A stretch of DNA of 62,000 nucleotides from Adiantum capillus-veneris (GCA_014529385.2 CM043969.1:19330446-19392445); one strand, 5' to 3'. Positions 33,136 to 45,975 are shown, counted from the first letter of the stretch. Numbers and translations: made by a program. The notes: generated by a model not told the origin, from the letters alone.

Positions 33136-35814
33136 TGTAAGGTCTCTGGCACCCTTGGAAAGGGGATTCCCATGTAATGGAATACATATCATGCCATTTT
33201 GGGTCATAAACAAAAAGTTACTATTTTTGGCAGTTTTTCCAGCTTTGATGAGCCAATGTTCAATATATTATTGTAAGATTTTCAAAACTAAAATTTTTAC
33301 TTTTTTATCATTTTCGTCCAAAAATAGAAAGTTTTGGGGTGCTTACACCCACCTAGACGCGACCGTCTCGTCTAAATTTATCCCGTCCTCAATTTTCATA
33401 AAAATAGCGTTCTGTCTCAAAAACTACTAAGTAAAGCAGGTGTGTGCATCTGACACCTTAGTCTGTCATCCTCAAGCTCGTCTTTTAATAGCAAGTTTCA
33501 GAATTGAATTCTCACAAGCCAAGCTCACTTTAGACAATTAAATTTCATCCTAATGTTAATAAATTAAATCCTAAGCTTAAGGTATGCATATGTATACATG
33601 TGCATGAGCATGTATGTGCATGTGTATGTATGGGTATGTGTATGTATGACCATAAATGACCCATGGCCATAGCCCATCTCTTATGGTATGTTGACCCTAA
33701 GCATGGGTAAGTACATGAAGTGTATCACTCAATTCGGTAAAAGGGGACACCTCTAGTGGTAAGTGAGAGGCTTGTGACACCTCTAATCCTTAATTTGGCA
33801 AGAAAGGGCGAGCAAGGGAGGTATGGGCATGCCTTGGACCTCAAGCAACCTTCAAACCCCTATATAAAGGCCATTCACACTCAATTTTGGGCACACTTGA
33901 ACACACTTGGGAGAAGGGAGCTCTGCTGCTGTGGCAATTAACTTGGTGGCTTCTACATCAAAGCTTTGAGAGATAAATACCTCCAAAGCACATTGGGTAA
34001 TGTAAATCTATTGTTTAATCAAGCTATTATCAATCTCTTCTCTCAATTGGAATCCTTTCCAATTGCTTCCATACATTATCATTCAATTGGAATCCTTTCC
34101 ACTTGCTATCATATTGCCATTCAATTGGAATCCTTTCCAATTGCTACTCTACTAGCAAATGTTATACTCTTATTTACCTATCCTCAATTGGAAATCAACA
34201 ATCATGTCTATTTTATGGTAATTTCTCTCCATTACAAAGTAATGAAGGTCTCACCGCTCGATTACAAAAATGATTGTGTTGACTGCATGCACAATTCTTC
34301 ATCAATGTAACCTAAATATTTGCATGAATTAGCTAAGCATTTTCAAGAATTGTTAAACTAAAATGATGGATTGTTCTTGCAAGTATATATAACTGATGAA
34401 TCATGAGATTAGTGCATAAATGGATGGTGTGAATGAATATTGTCTATTAGACCTTACATAAAATTTCTTGCCTACCATAAGCATAATCATTGGAATAGAA
34501 GTGTAAGAATAGATGAAATTAACATTCCATCAACCTTATTATCAAATTGGTTTTTGCACAATTAGTTCTTACACATTTTCAAGTTAGTTAGAGACAAGAT
34601 GGCCCCAAAAAAGGACCCGTGTTAGCGAGACTCACAATGATGATGCTGGCACTAGACGAGAAGCTGATAAAGGAAAAAGAATTGCCTTGGAGGATGTGCC
34701 ACCAAACTCGCCAGGCAATGGTCCTACATTATACAAGGTTGGAATTAATTTTGTTAAGTATTTGCATTCATTGCATAGACGATAGAGTAGAAAAAGGGAA
34801 AACAATCTCTATGGATCATAAAACCCTCACAAATTACGGCATATGTTTTATATAATTTTCTTTGAAGAGTGAGAGATTGTTTGGAAAGTAATATGTTTGT
34901 AGGAAAGAAATGTTTGCCTAGTAGAAGAACTCTTGAACCTTCTTCATTCAAAATCCTATACTGATATAGTCAAAATTCCCTTTGATATCCAAGGAGAAGA
35001 GCTTAGCGGAGTGAACGCTAAATCAGTGCATATGGTTGCACACATCTCGCGGCTTGGTGCCCAGAATGCAAGATAGTACTTGCGGGTTGTTGCCCAGATT
35101 GAAAGTTAGTCACTACGGGTTGGTGCCCAGATTGCAGGACAATTTAGTTGTATAGACAACTAAAGACACCGAGAGCAATAAACTCTCACCAAGAGGAGTG
35201 AACTCTTGGGGTTGGGATATTTTAATGAAGAAGGATCGTATGTTGTTTTTCTTCTAGAAGGATTGGCTTGGTGCCGATTTGAAATTGGTTGAAGGACTTT
35301 CTTAATGAACTTGTGATGGAAACCCAAAAAAAGAACTTTGTGTATGAACAATCATATGGTAGTAATTAAAAAAACAAGCTGGACAAAGTGTGAATGTGGG
35401 GGTGGAAAGTGGGGACTGGCTCAGGTTGCCAGTCATGGATGGGTGGTCTCGATTAGTTGAGAAACTCTCCTCTCCCTCTTGTAAAAGAGCGAATTAGAGA
35501 CTCATTGTGCCAAGAGTCAAGAATTCCAATTGTACATGCCTCTGAAAGTATGGGGAAAAAGGAAATTGGGGTTTCTCTCTCTCAGAAGGTGAGAATTAGG
35601 ACCGTCAATAGTATTGTAGCAGTTCACGCTTTCCCTGCGAGATGGGGCTAGGAATCCTTTTTAATGGTTCGGACTCAAGTTACTCAATGACGAGAGCCTG
35701 TCCATTAGAATCTTGTTTATATTGACTATGTTTTCTCAATCGAATAGGGCCTAGCGACCTGGCAGGTGCCCTCCTATTTCCAAAAGGTTATGGTATCGGG
35801 GAGGGGACCTCACA
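33136..35814 (+). repeat. 3' LTR of element 2
   Basis: 2679 bp, only a few percent different from 28422-31098 by eye. TATATAAA at 33861-33868. Its copy of the ATG-led exon (starting near 34600) has one extra A after ATGGCCCC and so is frameshifted. Confidence 0.92.
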
Positions 35815-36151
35815 CTCAGACTGTGCTAATTGAACATTTGCTACATCAAGCTGGACTTGCACTTTTTGAGCAAAAGAGCTGGTATATTTTAAGGCCGTGG
35901 TGACGTTTTTAGGTACTTCTATTGCTGCTGCATTGTTTACCTTAAGGCTTCTAACTTTGCTTTAGATTTTTCTATGATTTCTTCCACTTTCTTGTTTATA
36001 GTCTCCATTGCCTCACTAAATGCATCGTTGAAAGATCCAGCCACCTCAATCCTTGTCGTTGTGAGCTTTAGCTCTACTAGAGGTGATGTAGCCAATGTTG
36101 GGTTTTGGCTAGGGTGTATAGAAGTTAGTACATTCATGAGTGATTAGTATG

Positions 36152-37685
36152 TGGAGTTAATTACAAATTGAAATAACAAGTATGCTCATTATAAGTGAAA
36201 ATGAAAAACAACAATGCATTTGATTCAAAATGAAAAATTTACAGAGTGCTTTTAAAGCCCAAAGCTAGGTTGCTAAAGGATAGAGATCATGGACCTTGTT
36301 TAATGTAGTCTTTGTGGAATTCATTTAGTGGGGTCTTCGTGGGTCATGGATATATGCATGCATGTATGCCTCATACATTATGTGTCATAGGAAAAAAATG
36401 ATTCCCATCAGGAGGTTTACCCTAACAAGCTCCCCCTTAAATCTAATCATGGTATCTTTACTGATTCATCTATGGTCATTATAATTCATTGATTCATCAT
36501 GGCTAGTTAAATCTCTATTGATTCATTAGCTCATGGTTCACAAGGTGATCGCTTCTCTTTCCCTAGGATTAGAACTAGAGTACATCATCATCATAATTAT
36601 AAAAGTGGTGAAGACTATGTTTCTTCATGTGTCATGGTGGTCTTCTTCATTGTTGACTCCTATTTTTGTTCTTCATGATGTTTGTTATGCTCTTCATTTT
36701 CATCATCTCCTTGGTTTTCATGTCTTTGTATTGTTCATAGTATGTAAAATACTAGGAATTGTAAAATATGCAATGGGGGTCTTACCAAATAGAGTACTAT
36801 CTCTATGGAAGTGTCTTGCCAAAATACAATATGATAAAATGAAAAAAACACGAGCCAAATCTCCCCCTTGAGCAAAGCTTCTCAATGGGAATACAATCTC
36901 AGATTCAAGGCTTAAAAGAGTTGGCTTGAAATATACCTGTAAAAATATCGCAATCCCTAAACCGGAGCTCAATCAAAAGTTTGAGGAGGAGCAGCCTTGA
37001 TGAGAGATGCGACCAAACCAATAGCCAAGCAGCCTGGGTGAAACTTGATGGCCAAAGCTTGGGGAAAGAATCTCAAGACAAGGACCCAACAAGCTCTAGC
37101 ATGGGAAAAGGACCCAAGGAGCAAAACTTTATTATTATTTTTTCTTTTAATCAGAATGAAAATTTACATTGGTTGCCAGAAATGATATCTGTAGAGGTTG
37201 GACCGGGCAAGGTAGAGAGCAGAGGAGATGCATAGTCTATTGTGAGGGTAGGCAATATTTGACAACCCAATAGGTTGAGGACCAATGCTAAGCAATCCAA
37301 AGGATGAATGGCCGCAGCTTCAAACAATGGTAAATCAATAGACCAACAGCTGATAGAAGCGGTGCAAATGTGATGGAAACAGGGAGAGCGGTTACCTTGA
37401 GGCTGGGGAGCATTCAATGGGGTTGATCGCAAATTAAAATAACAAGTAATCTCACTATAAGTGCAAATGAAAAACAACAATGCATTTGATTCAAAATGAG
37501 CAATGTAGAGAGTGCTTTTAAAGCCCAAAGCTAGGTTGCTAAAGGATAGAGATCATGGACCTTCTTTAATGTAGAGGCTTTATGGACTTCATTTAATTTG
37601 GTCATAAATATATGCATGTATGTATGCCTCATACATTAAGTGTCATAGGAAAGAGATAATTCTTATGAGGATATTTACCCTAACA
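36152..37685 (-). mobile_element. Short LTR retrotransposon remnant (small or deleted, about 1.5 kb)
   Basis: Two direct repeats, 36152-36427 (276 bp) and 37418-37685 (268 bp), both TG...CA on the plus strand. They read TGTTAGGGTAAA at their minus-strand start. A minus-strand purine tract (TTAAGGGGGAGCT) abuts the left copy at 36428-36440, fixing minus orientation. The ~990-bp interior shows no recognisable gag or pol. I see no matching TSD (GTATG vs TCTAG) and no clear PBS. It may be a TRIM/SMART-like or internally deleted copia element. Confidence 0.7.
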
Positions 37686-38570
37686 TCTAGTAGTGGTGAG
37701 CATAAACTTCATGTTTCATTCTATCCACGGATTCTGGTGCTATATCCCTTGAGTCCTCAACTTGTTGAGAAGTGATGGCCTCGTGTTGATGCGATGGTCC
37801 AACCATCTCTTATTTTGGTAGCTTCTCATGTGGATGATCAATCAATTTCTGTTTTGTCTGTGTGACAACTTCAGACTCCTCTAGACGATCTGCTTGACCT
37901 TCAAAAAAAATCGCTTGATGAATAATTGGCTCCTCTTGTGGAGGCCATCAAGCTTTGTAGTGGTAGGCGTGACTTTCTTCTTCTCTTCAAGAACTTCTTC
38001 CAACTTTTCTTTGGTTGTGTCGTTTTACTGGTCTGAACTGTGCCTTGACTTGCTCCTTTGATTCTTTTATTTCTCATAAGGGGAATCCAATCCCGCCAAT
38101 GGGTCGTAGTTGTGATGGTACAGTGGATTCTTGGTGCGGATCTTGAACCTCTTTGCTTGGGGCTTCCATTTATCCATAAAATATCCCTTGATCTCTCTTT
38201 CCATCTCAAAAGCTGTTGCTTCTCACTCAATTCTAGCTGCCCTTTGTGCCAGCTCCTCTGTTTATATTATGTTTCATGGTCGCTTCTTGCTAACTGTCTC
38301 TTCTACCTTTACTTTTCCCTTTTCCTGCACTATTTTCTCTAAAGGATCCTCTTCTTCACTTTCTTGGTCTTTGTTGCTCTTTGGTGCTCCTAATGTGGTG
38401 GCCGTTTCTTCTTTTGGTTCCTCTTTGGAGACCTTGACAAATATTTGTCTCAATCTTGTAGAAATTGGTGGTTCTCTAGGCGGTTTTTCTTCTTCTTTCG
38501 CATCAATCGACACACACAGACAGAGCAAGAGAAAAGAGGGGGGAAGGGGAGAACAACGCCAGAAACGGGA

Positions 38571-38587
38571 GGGGGGGGGGGGGGGGG
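38571..38587. repeat. G17 homopolymer
   Basis: Seventeen consecutive G on the plus strand. Confidence 0.9.
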
Positions 38588-38640
38588 ATGGCTTCATACT
38601 ACTTAGCAAGGTGTTTATACAACCATAACAATGCCACAAC

Positions 38641-40016
38641 CATGATCTCCGTAGCCCTTAAAGCTTCTATCTTGGCTTTTGTAATCTCTGAATGTGCAAA
38701 AATTGAGAAAAAAGCCCCCAAAAAGATTAGAAATTTGGTTTTTGAGGGCCACCCTTTTGGAAACTTTGATTTCATTTGACCTCTTTGGCTCCCAATTTGG
38801 CAATCTATACAAGGTTTGAAGCCTTTGGATTGACTTCCCAACTCCCTCTCACACTATCACCCTCTTATAATCTCAAGGAGGGTAGTAGTGCCTCATTGCC
38901 TTCAATTAAACGATCATGCCTGACTGGGAGTCCATGTGAACCTGCTCCCCTTTGAGGCTGCAACATCACCACTATAGAAGACTGCCCAACTGCAACCAAC
39001 CACACCACATTATCGCCGACAGTGCCAACAAGGCCGTCACCACCACACAGTTCCACCTAAAATTGCCACGTGCTCCAAGGAGCCTTCCTCTCTCCACTTG
39101 ATACACCAACTAAGGGCCACACCTTGGAATATATATCTCATGCAGTGGGTGTCCCATAGGGCATGTGAGCTATCTCCATGGCCACATGGCGCTTCAATAG
39201 CCTTGCTTCCCAAAAAAACCTCATAGCACTTATTTAACCCTCCAAAAGCCCCCCTTACTCTACCTACTTCAAATGCCCTTATCGCATTTTGAGACTTCCA
39301 AGCCCACAAACTAAGGCCATGAACACGGGCAAAAAAACACATGCACCTTCTCATCGGCAATGGCACCCAACTTCATCGGGCCGTTAACTTGGCAATCGTG
39401 TCTCCAATCTTTGAGCCATAAAAACTTGCTAACTCCAACATGCAGTATACAATCTTTCAAAAACCGATCAAGCCCAAAAGCTTCTAGATGGAATGTCTAC
39501 CCATACAGTCAACCTACCCCATAACTGGGCCTCGGCAAATCTTCCACTTGCCATAACTTTCTCATTCTAGATGCGTTGATGATCTGAAAAGGTCAGCATG
39601 ATCCACAAATCAAGCACTTCATATCTATCCGCTCAATCTAGCTCTATCCACTTGTCCCCACTTGCCCCTCATCTCCTTGGTTCTCTTCATAGTCTTCTTC
39701 TTTTCCTTCTTTGATGTATTCATATGGGTCTTTGCCCATGCAAATAATCATGGCATCTCCATAAAATAGAGTAGTGCTCATCTTTACGCAAATGAAATTT
39801 GGAGGTCTTGCCAATTGTATGGTAGTGTCTACCCAAAGGTTTACAAGATGCAAATGGGATTAATGAATAAAAAAACGCAAAATGCTAATGCTAGAATAGG
39901 CCTCTAAGAGAGAGAGCGAATATCCTTCTATGATGCGAAGCACCTCTTCACCTAGGGTGAAGCTACTCTTCACCACAAATGGCTTTGAACTTTCTCCAAC
40001 CCGCTTTGGTCCTTCA
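38641..40016. other. Unassigned region
   Basis: No ORF here has convincing protein features. The longest (minus 39366-39037) looks incidental. No repeats recognised. Confidence 0.3.
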
Positions 40017-40171
40017 TGTCATGCCAAGGGCATAGCCTGATGGTCAAGGAGCAGGCCCAAGGGGCTCGCTGCTAGTGTGGATAAGGAATGAGGCCCAGGG
40101 GGCTATATAAAGGGAGGTTGGGAGGATCATTCCAAGCAGTCCCACAAGGGGCATTACACTGGTATCAGAGC
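40017..40171 (+). mobile_element. LTR end with TATA box and primer-binding site (remnant or TRIM)
   Basis: TATATAAA at 40104-40111. A CATTACA end at 40158 is followed after one base by the PBS TGGTATCAGAGC at 40160-40171. A possible LTR start is TGTCATGCC at 40017, giving a ~142-bp LTR, which would fit a TRIM. No second LTR copy was found in the window, so the element is truncated or solo. Confidence 0.5.
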
Positions 40172-40604
40172 AAGGCCTATTTTGGGCATGGGGGCGTGGA
40201 TCCACCCACTTTTCTTCATGCATGCTCATGCAAACTAGGGGGCCGAAGAGGCTGGAGGTGGGCATGGCCGCTTAGCAAAGGACGAGGTCGAGGGTTGCAG
40301 ACTTGGGCAAGCACCCTAGGAGGGGAAAGAGAGGTGTAGTCAAATATGGCAAAATTGCATGGAGCTGGGCTTGATGGGGTTGCAAAGGACCACTAAGAAG
40401 TTCCCGCCATAAGCACGTGGGCTGGAAAAGGGTAAAATATCTGGTTAAAAACCCCTTCAATTGAACTCATGTGCTATATTAATATATTTATTGATATATT
40501 CATGGATGACCCACCAATCCATGATCACAAAAGGTGATTCACAAAAGCTAATGTTCTTTAGCCCAATCTGACAATGGGCTACCCACAAACCTTCTCTGTT
40601 TTTC

Positions 40605-40737
<133 letters not shown>

Positions 40738-40738
40738 C

Positions 40739-40930
40739 TGAAGGAGTACGAGCGGAAGTGCAACGCAAGAGAGAGTGCGAGAAGAAGAGCACGATGATAT
40801 GGTGAACTCGCTCTAATGTAATGTGTAGAGCATAGTGAGTTCTTATTAGGTTTTTACAAAAGAACATGTGTACATACCTGGCGGTCCGCCCACTTACCTG
40901 GGCGACCACATTGGGCTTTATACCCCAACA
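40739..40930 (-). repeat. 3' LTR of copia B
   Basis: 192 bp. Minus strand starts TGTTGGGGTATAAAGCCC, ends CTCCTTCA. Confidence 0.93.
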
Positions 40931-41019
40931 ACCTCCCACTTAAAGTCCAATGTGGTACTTTAAGTGTGAGAGAAGCTACGATACAAGCTAATATACAAGA
41001 GATGTAGAGAAGTAATGTA

Positions 41020-43005
41020 CTACCCTACACCTAACTGCTTGCGAAAATGCGCAAAGCTCTCTGAGGGAAGTCCTTTTGTAAGTAGATCAGCAAGATTTTC
41101 TGTGGTGTGAACTTTGACAAGCTGAAGTTGCTTATCCTCGAGCATTTCCCTAATGAAATGATACTTCACATCCACATGCTTTGTCTTTGAGTGATAAACT
41201 GGATTGCGAGCCAATTGTATAGCACTTTGACTATCACAATATAACACAGGCATCTCTTCTTTGATTCCCAAATCTGTTACTAGTCGATTAAGCCAAATTG
41301 ATTCTTTGCATGCCTCTGATGCTGCAACATATTCAGCCTCTGTAGTAGACTGAGTAACACAATCTTGTAATCTAGAACGCCATGATACTACTCCACCAGC
41401 CAATGTAAAGACATACCCTGGCGTAGACCTTTGGTTGTCTAAGTCACCTGCATAGTCTGAGTCTGTAAAACCCTTTACACTTAGCTCCTGACTCCCATAG
41501 CATATACGCATACTCTTTGTAGCTTTCAGGTATCTCAATATTCCTTTCACTGCCTCCCAATGTTTCTTGCCTGGGTTTGACATGTATTGACTTACTACTC
41601 CCACTGCAAATGCAATGTTTGGGCGAGTAGCAATCATTGCATACATCAAACTACCCACTACAGACGCATATGGAATCTTATCCATTTCAGCCTGTTCTTC
41701 CTTAGACACAAGACAATCTTGTTTGCTAAGTTTCACATATGGTAGCAATGGAACACTCAGTGTCTTTCCCTTCTCCATATTGAAACGTTGCAAAACCTTG
41801 TCAATATACTCTGTTTGAGATAACCAAATCAACTTCTATGTCTCTCTCAATGCGCATACCAAGTATATGACTTGCCTCACCCATGTCTTTCATGTCAAAC
41901 AATTTTGCCATCTTTGACTTCAAAGCTGAAATTTCTTCCAAGTGCTTGCCAACAATCAACATTTCATCCACATACAAAATAAGGATCAGCCAACTGCCAT
42001 CCTTAGCCTTCTTTGTATATAGACAGTGATCGAACTCACTACGTTTGTAGCCTTGAGAAAGCATAAACTTGTGGAATTTATGGTACCATGCCCTCGGTGA
42101 TTGTTTTAAGCCATAAAGACTCTTTAACAATTGGCATACCCAATCTTCCTTGCCTTTCTCAACAAACCCTTCTGGCTGCTGCATGTAAATTTCCACATCT
42201 AAATCACCATGCAAGAACGCTGTCTTGACATCCATTTGGTGCAACACCAAATCTAATATGGCAACCAATGCAAGAAAGCATCTCAATGTAGTCATCTTGA
42301 CCACCGGAGAGAAGACTTCATCAAAGTCAATGCCTTGTTCTTGCTTAAAGCCCTTGGAAACAAGCCTTGCTTTGTACTTTGGCTGACTATCATGAGTGGT
42401 GATCTTATACCTGTAAACCCATTTACAAGGTAGAGCCTTTTTGCCCTGTGGTAATTTAACTAGCTTCCATGTCTGGTTTTTATGCAGAGCTGTCATCTCT
42501 GACTGCATGGCCAATTGCCAATTCCCGGAGTCCTTCATTTGCACTGATTCCTTGAACATGAAGGCTCATTGCAATCAGTCAACATGACATAGTTCATAGA
42601 TGGAACAAACCTATCAGGAGGTCGCATGACACGTCCAGATCTACGCACAATAGGTGGCTCAGGCTCAGCCACAACCTGTGGTTCCACTCTATCCTGTCCT
42701 TGCTCCTCTTGAGCCCTGACATTATGTCTTGCACGTGCAGGTCCATCTTCTTGGAAAACAACTCTTCTAATCTCCTCAACCCTCTCTCGTTTAGAATGAT
42801 ATTTGGATTCATTAAAGTGAACATCATTGCTATGGACAACCTTTCTGGATTCGGGATCCCAAAGTCTGTACCCCATCTCACCAGAATTACCATAGCCTAG
42901 AAAGATGCACTTTCTACTCTTTGGCTCAAGTTTGTTCCTAAATTCCTTTGGAACGTGAGTATATGCCTCACAGCCAAAGACTCTGAGATGCTTGTATGAG
43001 GGCAT
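41020..43005 (-). pseudogene. Copia B integrase C-terminus, RT and RNase H
   Basis: 43005-42535 gives the integrase tail (HLRVFGCEAYTHVPKEFRNK, then KCIFLGYG). 42559-41801 is RT, starting at the usual WQLAMQSEMTALHKNQTW, with QMDVKTAFLHGDL intact. Its active site reads LYVDEML where YVDDML is expected. A frame change near 41810-41832 leads to the RNase H ORF 41832-41020. That ORF has FTDSDYAGD, STTEAEYVA and YCDSQSA all intact and ends at the expected NLADLLTKGLP region. RNase H looks sound, RT probably inactive. Confidence 0.9.
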
Positions 43006-44327
43006 TTTGCCTGACCATACCCATTTGGTAGCTGTGCATTAGACAACATACTTCTGACCTTCTCTTGTATGGTCCTATTCATCCTCTCAGCAACACCATT
43101 TTGAGGAGGATTGTAAGGAGCAGTAAGTTCACGTTTTATACCTTTTGACTCACAAAAGTCCTGAAAGGCCTTTGAAACATACTCTCCACCATTGTTAGTG
43201 CGTAAGCATTTAAGCTTCTTGCCACTCTGATTCTCTACAAGTGTCACAAACGTTTTGAAAACACTAAACGCTTCATCCTTGTGCTTGAGAAAGTAAACCC
43301 ATACTTTCCTCGAGTAATCATCTATAAATGTCATAAAGTAAGAAGCTCCCCCTAGAGATAGGTTAGGCATAGGTCCACACAAAGCACTATGAACAAGTGC
43401 CAACTGTGTATCTCTTCTACTGCTTCTATGCTTATGTGGCCGCTGTGTTTGCTTACCATACAGACAATGTTCACAGAATTCAAAATCATTAAATGAAAAG
43501 CCAGGAAAATAACCAGAACGAGACAAGATTTCCATTCCCTTCTTGGACATATGTACTAACCGGCTATGCCACAAAGAAACGTTCGGCTGCTCGGTTACAT
43601 TGATTACATTTTTAGAGACATTTGATACATAAATCATGTAAAGTCCTCTAGACTTTACTCCATGTGCTACTGTCATAGAACCCTTGGATATCTTCCACAT
43701 GTTCTGTCCAAAAGTGGTGACGTAGCCAGCATCATCAAGTAAACCTGTGCTGATCAAGCTCTTTGTAATTGCGGGAACATGTCTCACATTCTTCAGCGTG
43801 AAAGAAGAGCCATTCTGAAACTTCAATTGAACATCTCCAACACCTAAGATCTCACATGTCTGCCCATTGCCTAGCCGAACATGATCTTTAGTGGTCACAT
43901 AAGAGGTAAACCACTCCTTGTTTGGAGACACATGAAGTGATGCCCCTGAGTCTATAATCCAGTCACTCAGTGCATTTCCATCAGATGCTGTAAGAAGAGC
44001 TGAGTCCATTGTATTCTTCAAGAAGTAGATGTCTCCTGACACTAGACTGTCATCCTCTGCAACAGTGTTTGTCACATTTATTTCTTGAATCTTCACTGAG
44101 GACTTGTTCTTCTCACTATGGTCTTCAGCTTTCTCTTTGCCTTTTTCTGTTTTCCATTCTCTGCAGTCTCTTTTCATGTGACCCTTCTTGCCACAATGGT
44201 AGCATTCTATGTCACTCTTGCCTTTAGCACTGCGGGACTTGCTACGAGACTGATTCCTCTTTCCACCTTTGTACTTTTCTTTGGTCCTTCCCCTGACAAC
44301 TAAGGCTGTTCCTTTGCCTTTTTCCAT
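42897..44327 (-). pseudogene. Copia B nucleocapsid, protease and integrase
   Basis: A 476-codon open frame. It has a basic N-terminus, a canonical knuckle CYHCGKKGHMKRDC, and a protease with an intact DSGAS motif (WIIDSGASLHVSP). The GAG-pre-integrase zinc region follows (LWHSRLVHMS ... CEHCLYGK), then the integrase core. The first catalytic aspartate is replaced (VHSALCGPM, usually VHSD), as is the second (LRTNNGGEY, usually LRTDNGGEY). The glutamate region NGVAERMNR is kept. The frame is lost near 43030 (LPNGYGQAKCP) where part of the integrase appears deleted. The C-terminal integrase sequence goes on in another frame at 43005. Confidence 0.88.
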
Positions 44328-44360
44328 TGTCTTTCTATTGGTTTCTTTAGTAAGAAGACT

Positions 44361-44878
44361 TCATTCTACACCTGCTATGTTCAAACCATCTGGAGGTGCA
44401 GAATTACTCAAAGCTGTGCGAAAAGTGTCCCAACTTTCTGGCAATGTGATCAACAGGAACATAGATCTAACAGGCTCATCAAACTTGACACCTTGAGCTG
44501 ACAACTGACTGTAGATTGTGTTGAATTCATTCAGATGATTGGACATAGGTGTCCCTTCTTTCATCTTCAAGTCAACAAGCTTCTTAAGCCAGTATACCTG
44601 TGAAGCTGCACTCTACTTCTCATAAAGATCACTCAGCTTTCTGCCACATTGAAGTAAATGTTTTCTGCCAAAGTCAGCATAATGGTAGAAAGTGCCAATT
44701 CATCCATTTCGCTCCATTCATCTTCGTCCATATCTTCTGGTTTTATCCCCTTGAGCTTTATAGGTTTTATCTGCTTCTTTTGTACCAACACGTGCCAAAT
44801 CTCCTTCTTCCACAATGGGAAATTGGTTCCATCCAGCTTCTTGATATTGTAAAGAGCAATGTCCTGTGATCCAGCCAT
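44361..44878 (-). pseudogene. Copia B gag
   Basis: ATG at 44878 (MAGSQDIALYNIKKLDGTNF) opens a copia gag with the usual LDGTNFPLWKKEIW start. It stops at 44633. A shifted frame at 44570-44361 continues with MKEGTPMSNHLNEFN, then LPESWDTF. The knuckle is in the next ORF. The break near 44600-44633 prevents a full-length gag. Confidence 0.88.
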
Positions 44879-45975
44879 AGCTACGCTTCACAGTAGTTTA
44901 CTTTTCTGGGAAAAATTCGGCAGAGTTTCCCCTGTAAACTGACCTCTGAACCAATATCAACCTGTCAAATGAACCAGGAAAGCTTCAAATTCTGCAAAAA
45001 TTTTGGCAGAGTCTCCTTTGTAAAATGGCTCTGGTGTACTAAAAACAGACCAAAAAACAGCTCAAAAAACACTGTCTCTCTGACACTGTAAGCTGCGGGT
45101 AAACCTGTCCTGCACCTGTACTGTCTCTGACTGTCCTGTCACTGTCCTGTAAGCATAGACTGCGACAATGCGTCAACGGCAGTAAAGCAAAGATGCAATC
45201 CCAACTGTCTAACTCACAGTCAATACATCCTAGCTGCCTATCTAAGGGTGCTCGAGGGATCGCTCCAAGACCTGTATCACCGAAAGGATCTCAACATTCG
45301 AGAATCCCCCAGCTCAATAAAACCTCACTCGACCCTCAACAAAGGTTGCAGTAAATTTGACAGTACATAGACTTCCCACAAAGTCATACATCCACAAATT
45401 TCCCATTGTATGCTGTAACCGCTGCGGTGGTTGTTTGCTGCGTGACTCACAGCCAGCAAACCCTCAACAGACATACATCATCTCTGACAATACATCCCAT
45501 GTGGAAGTACCTGCAATGTCAGGATGAAATCTGGAATATCAAGCAGAAAACACAAGCTACCTGATGAACTAGGGGATGTCGCCTACAGTCTGTGTGTAGA
45601 TGCGCTCGTGTCGTATGTGACACGCCTCCGAGAACTGTGAGCCGTCCTTCGATGTGTAGACAGCCACAAATCAACACTCTGGGAGTGTCGATATCCTCAG
45701 CACCTGCAGTCGTAGGCCGAAAACCCCAAATTTGCAGAGTCGGATCTACACCCGTCGAGACCACGTAGTCGAAAATGGCCTGCGCAGACCTTTGTCGAAG
45801 CCGAACAGTGGCCGAGATGACCTCAGAATGAAATTCTGACAACACCAAGCCCTTCAAGCTGTCCAACAGGATTTTGGGCCGTGTCTTCGCCTGTCGAATT
45901 TCACTCCAATCTGAGTTGGTGACTCTAGCCTCCGGCAGTGCTGCCCTGAGCCTTGATCTGAGCTCTGATACCAGT
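44879..45975 (-). other. Long leader of copia B
   Basis: About 1.1 kb between PBS and gag ATG. It contains a minus-strand open stretch (45866-45519, 115 codons, more if read upstream of its first ATG) with moderately protein-like sequence (RQRSAQAIFDYVVSTGVDPT). No domain recognised. Confidence 0.5.

Larger units (their letters stand above)
28422..35814 (+). mobile_element. Gag-only LTR retrotransposon (TR-GAG-like), element 2, with extra coding-like insert
   Basis: A 7393-bp plus-strand element with LTRs 28422-31098 and 33136-35814 and PBS TGGTATCAGAGC at 31101-31112. The purine tract is GTTGGGGAGAA at 33125-33135. The flanks are CTCAC (28417-28421) and CTCAG (35815-35819), a five-base duplication with one mismatch. 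The LTR termini match those of element 1 (TGTAAGGTCTCTG...CCTCACA), and several internal LTR stretches are similar, so it is a sister subfamily. The internal region holds a broken gag and an unrelated coding-like stretch, and no pol. Confidence 0.9.
35820..38640 (-). pseudogene. Degenerate gene of unknown family, 5' part (split by a short LTR pair)
   Basis: Minus strand from 38639: an acidic, lysine-rich N-terminal segment (KEEEKPPREPPISTRLRQIF, then SKEEPKEETATTLGAPKS) to 38274. Frame-shifted basic sequence follows to about 37900. Then comes the LTR pair at 36152-37685, and then a segment at 36137-35820 (EVAGSFNDAFSEAMETINKK, then VEEIIEKSKAKLEALR) that leads into the coiled coil beyond the insertion at 28422-35814. 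A G17/C17 run at 38571-38587 falls in the N-terminal region. No family recognised. It is clearly non-functional here. Confidence 0.45.

Noticed and set aside
39037-39366. Minus-strand 109-codon ORF
   Set aside because: No domain, no neighbouring support; composition looks incidental.
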